Shown one piece after another: positions 38,800 to 52,236 of a stretch of 64,000 bases of DNA. The stretch is from Hippophae tibetana (Eukaryota; Streptophyta; Magnoliopsida; Rosales; Elaeagnaceae). The position numbers and the translations under genes were made by a program. Below the pieces are notes generated by a model, which was given only the letters and a program-made list of their open reading frames with translations, had not been told where the DNA came from and ran no database searches. The stretch spans positions 2,740,501 through 2,804,500 of the forward strand of contig JAZDXN010000029.1 of the NCBI GenBank assembly GCA_037013495.1. The letters run 5' to 3'. Positions within the stretch are counted from its first letter, which is position 1, and each line of letters starts with the position of its first letter.

Positions 38800-41412
38800 G
38801 AGAAGAGAAAAAGAAGAGGAGTGCTACTTTTTATTGTTTTCAATAACTTATTTGAGAAATCGCAGTTGTACCTTGAAGCGGTCATAACTTTTGACTCGTG
38901 TTTAAAAACGACTATTATAGTATATCAAACCGAAGGTCATATCGATATCCATAATCTTAGCTAACCTGGCTATATAAATTCATCACTTGATCCTAAATTC
39001 CATCATTTAAATCACTTATCGAGGGTTTAAAGTTTTAATCACATATTTTACATTTTTGGTTTTATTCTATAGAGTTGTAATGAAGATGGATGAGCCCACC
39101 AAGTGTATGTTTAAAAATAAACTAATAACTAAGAATATAATACAAATAATTTCATGATCCAACTAAAGAAATGAGAAAAGAAAAAGAAGAGGAGTGCTAC
39201 TTTTTATTGTTTTCAATAACTTATTTGAGAAATCGCAGTTGTACCTTGAAACAGTCATAACTTTTGACTCGTGTGTAAAAACGACTATTATATAGTATAT
39301 CAAACCGAAGGTCTTATCGATATCCATAATCTTCGCTGACCTGGCTATATAAATTCATTACTTGATCCTAAATTCAATCATTTACATCACTTATCGAGGG
39401 TTTAAAGTTTTTATCACACATTTTACATTTTTGGTTTTATTCTATAGAGTTGTAATGAAGATGGATGAGCCGACCAAGTGTATGTTTAAAAATAAACTAA
39501 TGAATAAGAATATAATACAAATAATTTCATGATACAACTAAAGAAATGAGAACCGAAAAAGAAGAGGAGTGCTACTTTTTATTGTTTTCAATAACTTATT
39601 TGAGAAATCACAGTTGTACCTTGAAACGGTCATAACTTTTGACTCGTGTGTAAAAACGACTATTATAGTATATCAAACCGTAGGTCATATCGATATCCAT
39701 AATCTTAGCTAACCTAGCTATATAAATTCATTACTTGATCCTAAATTCCATCATTTACATCACTTATCGAGGGTTTAAATTTTTTATCACATATTTTACA
39801 TTTTTGGTTTTATTCTATAGAGTTGTAATGAAGATGGATGAGCCGACCATGTGTATGTTTAAAAATAAACTAATGAATAAGAATATAATACAAATAATTT
39901 CATGATCCAACTAAGAAAATGAGAAGCGAAAAAGAAGAGGAGTGCTACTTTTTATTGTTTTCAATAACTTATTTGAGAAATCGCAATTGTACCTTGAAAC
40001 GGTCATAACTTTTGACTCGTGTGTAAAAACGACTATTATAGTATATCAAACCGAAGGTCATATCGATATCCATAATCTTAGCTAACCTAGCTATATAAAT
40101 TCATTACTTGATCCTAAATTCAATCATTTACATCACTTATCGAGGGTTTAAATATTTTATCACATATTTTACATTTTTGGTTTTATTCTATAGAGTTGTA
40201 ATGAAGATGGATGAGCCGACCAAGTGTATGTTTAAAAATAAACTAATGACTAAGAATATAATACAAATAATTTCATGATACAATTAAAGAAATGAGAAGA
40301 GAAAAAGAAGAGGAGTGCTACTTTTTAATGTTTTCCATAACATATTTTAGAAATCGGAGTTGTACCTTGAAACGGTCATAACTTTTGACTCGTTTGTAAA
40401 AACGACTATAATAGTATATGAAACTGAAGGTCTTATCGATATCCATAATCTTAGCTGACCTGGCTATATAAATTCATTACTTGATCCTAAATTCCATCAT
40501 TTACATCACTTATCGAGGGTTTAAAGTTTTTATCACATATTTTACATTTTTGGTTTTATTCTATAGAGTTGTAATGAAGATGGTTGAGTCGACCAAGTGT
40601 ATGTTTAAAAATAAACTAATGAATAAGAATATAATACAAATAATTTCATGATCCAACTAAGAAAATGAGAAGCGAAAAAGAAGAGGAGTGCTACTTTTTA
40701 TTGTTTTCAATAACTTATTTGAGAAATCGCAATTGTACCTTGAAACGGTCATAACTTTTGACTCGTGTGTAAAAACGACTATTATAGTATATCAAACCGA
40801 AGGTCATATCGATATCCATAATCTTAGCTAACCTAGCTATATAAATTCATTACTTGATCCTAAATTCAATCATTTACATCACTTATCGAGGGTTTAAATA
40901 TTTTATCACATATTTTACATTTTTGGTTTTATTCTATAGAGTTGTAATGAAGATGGATGAGCCGACCAAGTGTATGTTTAAAAATAAACTAATGACTAAG
41001 AATATAATACAAATAATTTCATGATACAATTAAAGAAATGAGAAGAGAAAAAGAAGAGGAGTGCTACTTTTTAATGTTTTCCATAACATATTTTAGAAAT
41101 CGGAGTTGTACCTTGAAACGGTCATAACTTTTGACTCGTTTGTAAAAACGACTATAATAGTATATGAAACTGAAGGTCTTATCGATATCCATAATCTTAG
41201 CTGACCTGGCTATATAAATTCATTACTTGATCCTAAATTCCATCATTTACATCACTTATCGAGGGTTTAAAGTTTTTATCACATATTTTACATTTTTGGT
41301 TTTATTCTATAGAGTTGTAATGAAGATGGTTGAGTCGACCAAGTGTATGTTTAAAAATAAACTAATGAATAAGAATATAATACAAATAATTTCATGATCC
41401 AACTAAAGAAAT
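38427..41412 (+). repeat. 13-monomer segmental duplication II, copy 1
   Basis: Matches 43278-46263 at an offset of 4851 bp (13 x 373 plus the 2-bp TA insertion). Class order S1-S4-S3-S2-S2-S1-S2-S1. Shared rare markers: ttccaacattt, agcccacc (39094/43945), aaacagtc, the TA insertion, gagaaccga, ccgtagg, gaccatgtg (39846/44697), cgcaattg, aaatatttta and gagtcgacc (40587/45438). Private changes include catttaaatc near 39007 and cacacatttt near 39416. Confidence 0.9.
39921..41412 (+). repeat. Nested 2-monomer HOR (S2-S1) x 2
   Basis: The pair S2 (cgcaattg, ttcaatcatt, aaatatttta) and S1 (gagtcgacc) occurs at 39921-40666 and again at 40667-41412, unit 746 bp. The same two pairs are present at 44772-46263 in duplication II copy 2, so this doubling came before the 13-monomer duplication. 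Confidence 0.87.
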
Positions 41413-43277
41413 GAGAAGAGAAAAAGAAGAGGAGTGCTACTTTTTATTGTTTTCAATAACTTATTTGAGAAATCGCAATTGTACCTTGAAACGGTCATAA
41501 CTTTTGACTCGTGTGTAAAAACGACTATTATAGTATATCAAACCGAAGGTCATATCGATATCCATAATCTTAGCTAACCTAGCTATATAAATTCATTACT
41601 TGATCCTAAATTCCATCATTTACATCACTTATCGAGGGTTTAAATTTTTTATCACATATTTAACATTTTTGGTTTTATTCTATAGAGTTGTTATGAAGAT
41701 GGATGAGCCGACCAAGTGTATGTTTAAAAATAAACTAATGACTAAGAATATAATACAAATAATTTCATGATACAATTAAAGAAATGAGAAGAGAAAAAGA
41801 AGAGGAGTGCTACTTTTTAATGTTTTCCATAACATATTTTAGAAATCGGAGTTGTACCTTGAAACGGTCATAACTTTTGACTCGTTTGTAAAAACGACTA
41901 TAATAGTATATGAAACTGAAGGTCTTATCGATATCCATAATCTTAGCTGACCTGGCTATATAAATTCATTACTTGATCCTAAATTCCATCATTTACATCA
42001 CTTATCGAGGGTTTAAAGTTTTTATCACATATTTTACATTTTTGGTTTTATTCTATAGAGTTGTAATGAAGATGGTTGAGCCGACCAAGTGTATGTTTAA
42101 AAATAAACTAATGAATAAGAATATAATACAAATAATTTCATGATCCAACTAAAGAAATGAGAAGAGAAAAAGAAGAGGAGTGCTACTTTTTATTGTTTTC
42201 AATAACTTATTTGAGAAATCGCAGTTGTACCTTGAAGCGGTCATAACTTTTGACTCGTGTTTAAAAACGACTATTATAGTATATCAAACCGAAGGTCATA
42301 TCGATATCCATAATCTTAGCTAACCTGGCTATATAAATTCATCACTTGATCCTAAATTCCATCATTTACATCACTTATCGAGGGTTTAAAGTTTTAATCA
42401 CATATTTTACATTTTTGGTTTTATTCTATAGAGTTGTAATGAAGATGGATGAGCCGACCAAGTGTATGTTTAAAAAAAAACTAATGACTAAGAATATAAT
42501 ACAAATAATTTCATGATACAATTAAAGAAATGAGAAGAGAAACAGAAGAGGAGTGCTACTTTTTAATGTTTTCCATAACATATTTTAGAAATCGGAGTTG
42601 TACCTTGAAACGGTCATAACTTTTGACTCGTTTGTAAAAACGACTATAATAGTATATGAAACTGAAGGTCTTATCGATATCCATAATCTTAGCTGACCTG
42701 GCTATATAAATTCATTACTTGATCCTAAATTCCATCATTTACATCACTTATCGAGGGTTTAAAGTTTTTATCACATATTTTACATTTTTGGTTTTATTCT
42801 ATAGAGTTGTAATGAAGATGGTTGAGCCGACCAAGTGTATGTTTAAAAATAAACTAATGAATAAGAATATAATACAAATAATTTCATGATCCAACTAAAG
42901 AAATGAGAAGAGAAAAAGAAGAGGAGTGCTACTTTTTATTGTTTTCAATAACTTATTTGAGAAATCGCAGTTGTACCTTGAAGCGGTCATAACTTTTGAC
43001 TCGTGTTTAAAAACGACTATTATAGTATATCAAACCGAAGGTCATATCGATATCCATAATCTTAGCTAACCTGGCTATATAAATTCATCACTTGATCCTA
43101 AATTCCATCATTTACATCACTTATCGAGGGTTTAAAGTTTTAATCACATATTTTACATTTTTGGTTTTATTCTATAGAGTTGTAATGAACATGGATGAGC
43201 CGACCAAGTGTATGTTTAAAAAAAAACTAATGACTAAGAATATAATACAAATAATTTCATGATACAATTAAAGAAAT
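41413..43277 (+). repeat. Five monomers between the copies of duplication II
   Basis: Order S2-S1-S4-S1-S4. The S2 at 41413 has an S4-type purine box (gagaagagaaaaag) with cgcaattg, gttatgaag and a private atatttaacat. The last S4 ends with a private gaacatgg near 43188. Confidence 0.82.
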
Positions 43278-46263
43278 GAGAAGAGAAACAGAAGAGGAGT
43301 GCTACTTTTTAATGTTTTCCATAACATATTTTAGAAATCGGAGTTGTACCTTGAAACGGTCATAACTTTTGACTCGTTTGTAAAAACGACTATAATAGTA
43401 TATGAAACTGAAGGTCTTATCGATATCCATAATCTTAGCTGACCTGGCTATATAAATTCATTACTTGATCCTAAATTCCAACATTTACATCACTTATCGA
43501 GGGTTTAAAGTTTTTATCACATATTTTACATTTTTGGTTTTATTCTATAGAGTTCTAATGAAGATGGTTGAGCCGACCAAGTGTATGTTTAAAAATAAAC
43601 TAATGAATAACAATATAATACAAATAATTTCATGATCCAACTAAAGAAATGAGAAGAGAAAAAGAAGAGGAGTGCTACTTTTTATTGTTTTCAATAACTT
43701 ATTTGAGAAATCGCAGTTGTACCTTGAAGCGGTCATAACTTTTGACTCGTGTTTAAAAACGACTATTATAGTATATCAAATCGAAGGTCATATCGATATC
43801 CATAATCTTAGCTAACCTGGCTATATAAATTCATCACTTGATCCTAAATTCCATCATTTACATCACTTATCGAGGGTTTAAAGTTTTTTTCACATATTTT
43901 ACATTTTTGGTTTTATTCTATAGAGTTGTAATGAAGATGGATGAGCCCACCAAGTGTATGTTTAAAAATAAACTAATAACTAAGAATATAATACAAATAA
44001 TTTCATGATCCAACTAAAGAAATGAGAAAAGAAAAAGAAGAGGAGTGCTACTTTTTATTGTTTTCAATAACTTATTTGAGAAATCGCAGTTGTACCTTGA
44101 AACAGTCATAACTTTTGACTCGTGTGTAAAAACGACTATTATATAGTATATCAAACCGAAGGTCTTATCGATATCCATAATCTTCGCTGACCTGGCTATA
44201 TAAATTCATTACTTGATGCTAAATTCAATCATTTACATCACTTATCGAGGGTTTAAAGTTTTTATCACATATTTTACATTTTTGGTTTTATTCTATAGAG
44301 TTGTAATGAAGATGGATGAGCCGACCAAGTGTATGTTTAAAAATAAACTAATGAATAAGAATATAATACAAATAATTTCATGATCCAACTAAAGAAATGA
44401 GAACCGAAAAAGAAGAGGAGTGCTACTTTTTATTGTTTTCAATAACTTATTTGAGAAATCACAGTTGTACCTTGAAACGGTCAAAACTTTTGACTCGTGT
44501 GTAAAAACGACTATTATAGTATATCAAACCGTAGGTCATATCGATATCCATAATCTTAGCTAACCTAGCTATATAAATTCATTACTTGATCCTAAATTCC
44601 ATCATTTACATCACTTATCGAGGGTTTAAATTTTTTATCACATATTTTACATTTTTGGTTTTATTCTATAGAGTTGTAATGAAGATGGATGAGCCGACCA
44701 TGTGTATGTTTAAAAATAAACTAATGAATAAGAATATAATACAAATAATTTCATGATCCAACTAAGAAAATGAGAAGCGAAAAAGAAGAGGAGTGCTACT
44801 TTTTATTGTTTTCAATAACTTATTTGAGAAATCGCAATTGTACCTTGAAACGGTCATAACTTTTGACTCGTGTGTAAAAACGACTATTATAGTATATCAA
44901 ACCGAAGGTCATATCGATATCCATAATCTTAGCTAACCTAGCTATATAAATTCATTACTTGATCCTAAATTCAATCATTTACATTACTTATCGAGGGTTT
45001 AAATATTTTATCACATATTTTACATTTTTGGTTTTATTCTATAGAGTTGTAATGAAGATGGATGAGCCGACCAAGTGTATGTTTAAAAATAAACTAATGA
45101 CTAAGAATATAATACAAATAATTTCATGATACAATTAAAGAAATGAGAAGAGAAAAAGAAGAGGAGTGCTACTTTTTAATGTTTTCCATAACATATTTTA
45201 GAAATCGGAGTTGTACCTTGAAACGGTCATAACTTTTGACTCGTTTGTAAAAACGACTATAATAGTATATGAAACTGAAGGTCTTATCGATATCCATAAT
45301 CTTAGTTGACCTGGCTATATAAATTCATTACTTGATCCTAAATTCCATCATTTACATCACTTATCGAGGGTTTAAAGTTTTTATCACATATTTTACATTT
45401 TTGGTTTTATTCTATAGAGTTGTAATGAAGATGGTTGAGTCGACCAAGTGTATGTTTAAAAATAAACTAATGAATAAGAATATAATACAAATAATTTCAT
45501 GATCCAACTAAGAAAATGAGAAGCGAAAAAGAAGAGGAGTGCTACTTTTTATTGTTTTCAATAACTTATTTGAGAAATCGCAATTGTACCTTGAAACGGT
45601 CATAACTTTTGACTCGTGTGTAAAAACGACTATTATAGTATATCAAACCGAAGGTCATATCGATATCCATAATCTTAGCTAACCTAGCTATATAAATTCA
45701 TTACTTGATCCTAAATTCAATCATTTACATCACTTATCGAGGGTTTAAATATTTTATCACATATTTTACATTTTTGGTTTTATTCTATAGAGTTGTAATG
45801 AAGATGGATGAGCCGACCAAGTGTATGTTTAAAAATAAACTAATGACTAAGAATATAATACAAATAATTTCATGATACAATTAAAGAAATGAGAAGAGAA
45901 AAAGAAGAGGAGTGCTACTTTTTAATGTTTTCCATAACATATTTTAGAAATCGGAGTTGTACCTTGAAACGGTCATAACTTTTGACTCGTTTGTAAAAAC
46001 GACTATAATAGTATATGAAACTGAAGGTCTTATCGATATCCATAATCTTAGCTGACCTGGCTATATAAATTCATTACTTGATCCTAAATTCCATCATTTA
46101 CATCACTTATCGAGGGTTTAAAGTTTTTATCACATATTTTACATTTTTGGTTTTATTCTATAGAGTTGTAATGAAGATGGTTGAGTCGACCAAGTGTATG
46201 TTTAAAAATAAACTAATGACTAAGAATATAATACAAATAATTTCATGATACAATTAAAGAAAT
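43278..46263 (+). repeat. 13-monomer segmental duplication II, copy 2
   Basis: Second copy of 38427-41412. Private changes include caaatcgaagg near 43778, tttttttcac near 43888, gatgctaaa near 44218, gtcaaaac near 44483, acattactt near 44983 and ttagttgacc near 45304. The copy ends in an S1-S1 junction at 46263/46264. Confidence 0.9.
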
Positions 46264-47009
46264 GAGAAGAGAAAAAGAAGAGGAGTGCTACTTTTTAATG
46301 TTTTCCATAACATATTTTAGAAATCGGAGTTGTACCTTGAAACGGTCATAACTTTTGACTCGTTTGTAAAAACGACTATAATAGTATATGAAACTGAAGG
46401 TCTTATCGAAATCCATAATCTTAGCTGACCTGGCTATATAAATTCATTACTTGATCCTAAATTCCATCATTTACATCACTTATCGAGGGTTTAAAGTTTT
46501 TATCACATATTTTACATTTTTGGTTTTATTCTATAGAGTTCTAATGAAGATGGTTGAGCCGACCAAGTGTATGTTTAAAAATAAACTAATGAATAACAAT
46601 ATAATACAAATAATTTCATGATCCAACTAAAGAAATGAGAAGAGAAAAAGAAGAGGAGTGCTACTTTTTATTGTTTTCAATAACTTATTTGAGAAATCGC
46701 AGTTGTACCTTGAAGCGGTCATAACTTTTGACTCGTGTTTAAAAACGACTATTATAGTATATCAAACCGAAGGTCATATCGATATCCATAATCTTAGCTA
46801 ACCTGGCTATATAAATTCATCACTTGATCCTAAATTCCATCATTTACATCACTTATCGAGGGTTTAAATTTTTTATCACATATTTTACATTTTTGGTTTT
46901 ATTCTATAGAGTTGTAATGAAGATGGATGAGCCGACCAAGTGTATGTTTAAAAATAAACTAATGAATAAGAATATAATACAAATAATTTCATGATCCAAC
47001 TAAGAAAAT
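46264..47009 (+). repeat. S1-S4 pair after duplication II
   Basis: The S1 has lost the ClaI and EcoRV sites (atcgaaatcc at 46405), a change shared only with the S1 at 50368. Both S1 copies end with gttctaatgaag and gatggttg and are followed by an S4. Confidence 0.83.
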
Positions 47010-48128
47010 GAGAAGCGAAAAAGAAGAGGAGTGCTACTTTTTATTGTTTTCAATAACTTATTTGAGAAATCGCAATTGTACCTTGAAACGGTCATAACTT
47101 TTGACTCGTGTGTAAAAACGACTATTATAGTATATCAAACCGAAGGTCATATCGATATCCATAATCTTAGCTAACCTAGCTATATAAATTCATTACTTGA
47201 TCCTAAATTCAATCATTTACATCACTTATCGAGGGTTTAAATATTTTATCACATATTTTACATTTTTGGTTTTATTCTATAGAGTTGTAATGAAGATGGT
47301 TGAGCCGACCAAGTGTATGTTTAAAAATAAACTAATGAATAAGAATATAATACAAATAATTTCATGATCCAACTAAAGAAATGAGAAGCAAAAAAGAAGA
47401 GGAGTGCTACTTTTTAATGTTTTCCATAACATATTTTAGAAATCGGAGTTGTACCTTGAAACGGTCATAACTTTTGACTCGTTTGTAAAAACGACTATAA
47501 TAGTATATGAAACTGAAGGTCTTATCGATATCCATAATCATAGCTGACCTGGCTATATAAATTCATTACTTGATCCTAAATTCCATCATTTACATCACTT
47601 ATCGAGGGTTTAAAGTTTTTATCACATATTTTACATTTTTGGTTTTATTCTATAGAGTTGTAATGAAGATGGTTGAGCCGACCAAGTGTATGTTTAAAAA
47701 TAAACTAATGAATAAGAATATAATACAAATAATTTCATGATCCAACTAAAGAAATGAGAAGAGAAAAAGAAGAGGAGTGCTACTTTTTATTGTTTTCAAT
47801 AACTTATTTGAGAAATCGCAGTTGTACCTTGAAGCGGTCATAACTTTTGACTCGTGTTTAAAAACGACTATTATAGTATATCAAACCGAAGGTCATATCG
47901 ATATCCATAATCTTAGCTAACCTGGCTATATAAATTCATCACTTGATCCTAAATTCCATCATTTACATCACTTATCGAGGGTTTAAATTTTTTATCACAT
48001 ATTTTACATTTTTGGTTTTATTCTATAGAGTTGTAATGAAGATGGATGAGCCGACCAAGTGTATGTTTAAAAATAAACTAATGAATAAGAATATAATACA
48101 AATAATTTCATGATCCAACTAAGAAAAT
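47010..48128 (+). repeat. 3-monomer HOR S2-S1-S4, second locus, unit 1
   Basis: The unit is 1119 bp and matches 48129-49247. The S2 has cgcaattg and aaatatttta. Both S1 monomers share the rare ccataatcatagc (47531/48650). The S1 here begins with gagaagcaaa and follows gatccaacta, which is not an S1 context, so it is itself a recombinant at its left end. Confidence 0.87.
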
Positions 48129-49247
48129 GAGAAGCGAAAAAGAAGAGGAGTGCTACTTTTTATTGTTTTCAATAACTTATTTGAGAAATCGCAATTGTAC
48201 CTTGAAACGGTCATAACTTTTGACTCGTGTGTAAAAACGACTATTATAGTATATCAAACCGAAGGTCATATCGATATCCATAATCTTAGCTAACCTAGCT
48301 ATATAAATTCATTACTTGATCCTAAATTCAATCATTTACATCACTTATCGAGGGTTTAAATATTTTATCACATATTTTACATTTTTGGTTTTATTCTATA
48401 GAGTTGTAATGAAGATGGATGAGCCGACCAAGTGTATGTTTAAAAATAAACTAATGACTAAGAATATAATACAAATAATTTCATGATACAATTAAAGAAA
48501 TGAGAAGAGAAAAAGAAGAGGAGTGCTACTTTTTAATGTTTTCCATAACATATTTTAGAAATCGGAGTTGTACCTTGAAACGGTCATAACTTTTGACTCG
48601 TTTGTAAAAACGACTATAATAGTATATGAAACTGAAGGTCTTATCGATATCCATAATCATAGCTGACCTGGCTATATAAATTCATTACTTGATCCTAAAT
48701 TCCATCATTTACATCACTTATCGAGGGTTTAAAGTTTTTATCACATATTTTACATTTTTGGTTTTATTCTATAGAGTTGTAATGAAGATGGTTGAGCCGA
48801 CCAAGTGTATGTTTAAAAATAAACTAATGAATAAGAATATAATACAAATAATTTCATGATCCAACTAAAGAAATGAGAAGAGAAAAAGAAGAGGAGTGCT
48901 ACTTTTTATTGTTTTCAATAACTTATTTGAGAAATCGGAGTTGTACCTTGAAGCGGTCATAACTTTTGACTCGTGTTTAAAAACGACTATTATAGTATAT
49001 CAAACCGAAGGTCATATCGATATCCATAATCTTAGCTAACCTGGCTATATAAATTCATCACTTGATCCTAAATTCCATCATTTACATCACTTATCGAGGG
49101 TTTAAAGTTTTTATCACATATTTTACATTTTTGGTTTTATTCTATAGAGTTGTAATGAAGATGGATGAGCCCACCAAGTGTATGTTTAAAAATAAACTAA
49201 TAACTAAGAATATAATACAAATAATTTCATGATCCAACTAAAGCAAT
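48129..49247 (+). repeat. 3-monomer HOR S2-S1-S4, second locus, unit 2
   Basis: Second unit. Its S1 has the normal S1 start (gatacaatta, gagaagaga). Its S4 has private cggagttg, an S1-type base inside an S4 monomer. Confidence 0.86.
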
Positions 49248-52236
49248 GAGAAAAGAAAAAGAAGAGGAGTGCTACTTTTTATTGTTTTCAATAACTTATT
49301 TGAGAAATCGCAGTTGTACCTTGAAACAGTCATAACTTTTGACTCGTGTGTAAAAACGACTATTATATAGTATATCAAACCGAAGGTCTTATCGATATCC
49401 ATAATCTTCGCTGACCTGGCTATATAAATTCATTACTTGATCCTAAATTCAATCATTTACATCACTTATCGAGGGTTTAAAGTTTTTATCACATATTTTA
49501 CATTTTTGGTTTTATTCTATAGAGTTGTAATGAAGATGGATGAGCCGACCAAGTGTATGTTTAAAAATAAACTAATGAATAAGAATATAATACAAATAAT
49601 TTCATGATCCAACTAAAGAAATGAGAACCGAAAAAGAAGATGAGTGCTACTTTTTATTGTTTTCAATAACTTATTTGAGAAATCGCAATTGTACCTTGAA
49701 ACGGTCATAACTTTTGACTCGTGTGTAAAAACGACTATTATAGTATATCAAACCGAAGGTCATATCGATATCCATAATCTTAGCTAACCTAGCTATATAA
49801 ATTCATTACTTGATCCTAAATTTAATCATTTACATCACTTATCGAGGGTTTAAAGTTTTTATCACATATTTTACATTTTTGGTTTTATTCTATAGAGTTG
49901 TAATGAAGATGGTTGAGTCGACCAAGTGTATGTTTAAAAATAAACTAATGAATAAGAATATAATACAAATAATTTCATGATCCAACTAAAGAAATGAGAA
50001 GAGAAAAAGAAGAGGAGTGCTACTTTTTATTGTTTTCAATAACTTATTTGAGAAATCGCAGTTGTACCTTGAAGCGGTCATAACTTTTGACTCGTGTTTA
50101 AAAACGACTATTATAGTATATCAAACCGAAGGTCATATCAATATCCATAATCTTAGCTAACCTGGCTATATAAATTCATCACTTGATCCTAAATTCCATC
50201 ATTTACATCACTTATCGAGGGTTTAAAGTTTTTATCACATATTTTACATTTTTGGTTTTATTCTATAGAGTTGTAATGAAGATGGATGAGCCCACCAAGT
50301 GTATGTTTAAAAAAAACTAATGACTAAGAATATAATACAAATAATTTCATGATACAATTAAAGAAATGAGAAGAGAAACAGAAGAGGAGTGCTACTTTTT
50401 AATGTTTTCCATAACATATTTTAGAAATCGGAGTTGTACCTTGAAACGGTCATAACTTTTGACTCGTTTGTAAAAACGACTATAATAGTATATGAAACTG
50501 AAGGTCTTATCGAAATCCATAATCTTAGCTGACCTGGCTATATAAATTCATTACTTGATCCTAAATTCCATCATTTACATCACTTATCGAGGGTTTAAAG
50601 TTTTTATCACATATTTTACATTTTTGGTTTTATTCTATAGAGTTCTAATGAAGATGGTTGAGCCGACCAAGTGTATGTTTAAAAATAAACTAATGAATAA
50701 CAATATAATACAAATAATTTCATGATCCAACTAAAGAAATGAGAAGAGAAAAAGAAGAGGAGTGCTACTTTTTATTGTTTTCAATAACTTATTTGAGAAA
50801 TCGCAGTTGTACCTTGAAGCGGTCATAACTTTTGACTCGTGTTTAAAAACGACTATTATAGTATATCAAACCGAAGGTCATATCGATATCCATAATCTTA
50901 GCTAACCTGGCTATATAAATTCATCACTTGATCCTAAATTCCATCATTTACATCACTTATCGAGGGTTTAAAGTTTTTATCACATATTTTACATTTTTGG
51001 TTTTATTCAATAGAGTTGTAATGAAGATGGATGAGCCCACCAAGTGTATGTTTAAAAATAAACTAATAACTAAGAATATAATACAAATAATTTCATGATC
51101 CAACTAAAGAAATGAGAAAAGAAAAAGAAGAGGAGTGCTACTTTTTATTGTTTTCAATAACTTATTTGAGAAATCGCAGTTGTACCTTGAAACAGTCATA
51201 ACTTTTGACTCGTGTGTAAAAACGACTATTATATAGTATATCAAACCGAAGGTCTTATCGATATCCATAATCTTCGCTGACCTGGCTATATAAATTCATT
51301 ACTTGATCCTAAATTCAATCATTTACATCACTTATCGAGGGTTTAAAGTTTTTATCACATATTTTACATTTTTGGTTTTATTCTATAGAGTTGTAATGAA
51401 GATGGATGAGCCGACCAAGTGTATGTTTAAAAATAAACTAATGAATAAGAATATAATACAAATAATTTCATGATCCAACTAAAGAAATGAGAAGCGAAAA
51501 AGAAGAGGAGTGCTACTTTTTATTGTTTTCAATAACTTATTTGAGAAATCGTAGTTGTACCTTGAAACAGTCATAACTTTTGACTCGTGTGTAAAAATGA
51601 CTATTATATAGTATATCAAACCGAAGGTCTTATCGATATCCATAATCTTCGCTGACCTGGCTATATAAATTCATTACTTGATCCTAAATTCAATCATTTA
51701 CATCACTTATCGAGGGTTTAAAGTTTTTATCACATATTTTACATTTTTGGTTTTATTCTATAGAGTTGTAATGAAGATGGATGAGCCGACCAAGGGTATG
51801 TTTAAAAATAAACTAATGAATAAGAATATAATACAAATAATTTCATGATCCAACTAAAGAAATGAGAACCGAAAAAGAAGAGGAGTGCTACTTTTTATTG
51901 TTTTCAATAACTTATTTGAGAAATCACAGTTGTACCTTGAAACGGTCATAACTTTTGACTCGTGTGTAAAAACGACTATTATAGTATATCAAACCGTAGG
52001 TCATATCGATATCCATAATCTTAGCTAACCTAGCTATATAAATTCATTACTTGATCCTAAATTCAATCATTCACATCACTTATCGAGGGTTTAAAGTTTT
52101 TATCACATATTTTACATTTTTGGTTTTATTCTATAGAGTTGTAATGAAGATGGTTGAGCCGACCAAGTGTATGTTTAAAAATAAACTAATGACTAAGAAT
52201 ATAATACAAATAATTTCATGATACAATTAAAGAAAT
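49248..52236 (+). repeat. Eight monomers rich in TA-insertion S3
   Basis: Order S3-S2-S4-S1-S4-S3-S3-mosaic, with the TA insertion at 49248, 51114 and 51489. The last two are adjacent, the only S3-S3 pair in the window. Other marks: aagcaatgag (49241), aagatgagtg in the S2 at 49623, atcaatatcc (50137) in an S4, a one-base-shorter A run near 50310, and ttattcaatag near 51005. Confidence 0.84.
51864..52236 (+). repeat. Chimeric monomer, S2 (gagaaccga) left and S3-prime right
   Basis: The left side has gagaaccga, cacagttg, ccgtaggtcat and gctaacctag. The right side has ttcaatcattcac and a gatggttg end, as in the S3-prime monomers at 52610, 54101 and 54847. The right part is shared with the monomer at 54101, so the 6-monomer repeat that follows really begins inside this monomer, near 52040. 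Confidence 0.8.
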
